Below are positions 6,799 through 6,893 of a stretch of DNA of 6,893 nt, one piece after another (the first letter of the stretch is position 1; the number at the start of each line of letters is the position of its first letter). This DNA comes from an uncultured Bacteroidales bacterium (GTDB lineage Bacteria > Bacteroidota > Bacteroidia > Bacteroidales > Bacteroidaceae). The stretch lies in assembly GCA_902783615.1 (NCBI GenBank), contig CACZRQ010000019.1, positions 1-6,893 on the forward strand, given 5' to 3'. Both the position numbers and the translations under genes were made by a program. Under the pieces are notes generated by a model. The model searched no databases. It saw only the letters and a list, made by a program, of their open reading frames with translations, and was not told where the DNA came from.

Positions 6799-6893
6799 AT
6801 GAATGAGGTATATGGCATATCGGCACCCCAAACGCTGCAGGCAACCATCCATTTGCCGGCATCGAAGAGCATCAGCAACCGTGCGCTGGTTCT
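6799..6893 (+). CDS. aroA: 3-phosphoshikimate 1-carboxyvinyltransferase (AroA/EPSP synthase), N-terminal part only
   Basis: Only the first 31 complete codons are in the window; the gene runs off the right edge. They include LPASKSISNRALV (residues 19-31), the conserved N-terminal EPSP-synthase segment whose Lys, Ser and Arg bind shikimate-3-phosphate and phosphoenolpyruvate. The enzyme makes 5-enolpyruvylshikimate-3-phosphate, the sixth step of the shikimate pathway to chorismate and aromatic amino acids, in the cytoplasm. ATG 6799 lies 3 nt after the symporter TAG and in the same frame. The purine run AGGAG at 6794-6798 touches the ATG, too close to act as a normal Shine-Dalgarno site, so coupling to the symporter is likely. 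The ATG at 6803 is out of frame. The first 18 residues are divergent, as is usual in this family. Whether the rest is intact cannot be judged here. Confidence 0.93.
   Translation, partial: MNEVYGISAPQTLQATIHLPASKSISNRALV

Noticed and set aside
1..6893. A hidden defence, mobile or phage-like system
   Set aside because: All six genes belong to well-known families, the spacers are 16 nt or less, and no integrase, transposase, terminal repeat, reverse transcriptase or toxin-like frame is present on either strand.

Overview
The window looks like a piece of chromosome from an anaerobic Bacteroidales species, probably from the Prevotella group. The evidence is the MurA sequence type (Asp in place of the catalytic Cys), the murA-rimM-dxr order, the near absence of Shine-Dalgarno sites and the balanced base composition. 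The genus is an inference, not a database result.

Layout, all on the + strand: positions 1-66 are the end of an upstream gene plus a short leader. Then come murA (67-1371, peptidoglycan precursor synthesis), rimM (1368-1892, 30S ribosome maturation), dxr (1909-3069, MEP isoprenoid pathway), a secreted family 3 glycoside hydrolase (3084-5435), an AGCS-family sodium/amino-acid symporter (5437-6795, TTG start) and the first 31 codons of aroA (6799 to the window end, shikimate pathway). No gap between genes exceeds 16 nt: -4, 16, 14, 1 and 3 nt in order. I see no convincing terminator or internal promoter, so the six genes could be one transcript. No RNA gene, insertion sequence, phage gene or CRISPR array is visible, and no gene-free stretch is longer than 66 bases.

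How the genes fit together: murA, rimM, dxr and aroA are housekeeping genes. MurA starts peptidoglycan precursor synthesis, Dxr leads to undecaprenyl carrier and quinone side chains, RimM supports ribosome assembly and AroA leads to chorismate. The glycosidase and symporter are nutrient-acquisition functions placed between them, with no SusC/SusD pair or regulator in view.

I found no new multi-gene system. The points most worth a second look are a 7-bp tandem repeat forming the 3' end of rimM and the rimM-dxr spacer, with stop codons in all three frames; the Cys-to-Asp exchange in MurA, expected to give fosfomycin insensitivity; the mixed GH3-symporter-aroA module after dxr; and an aroA start in the same frame as the symporter, separated only by TAG GAG.
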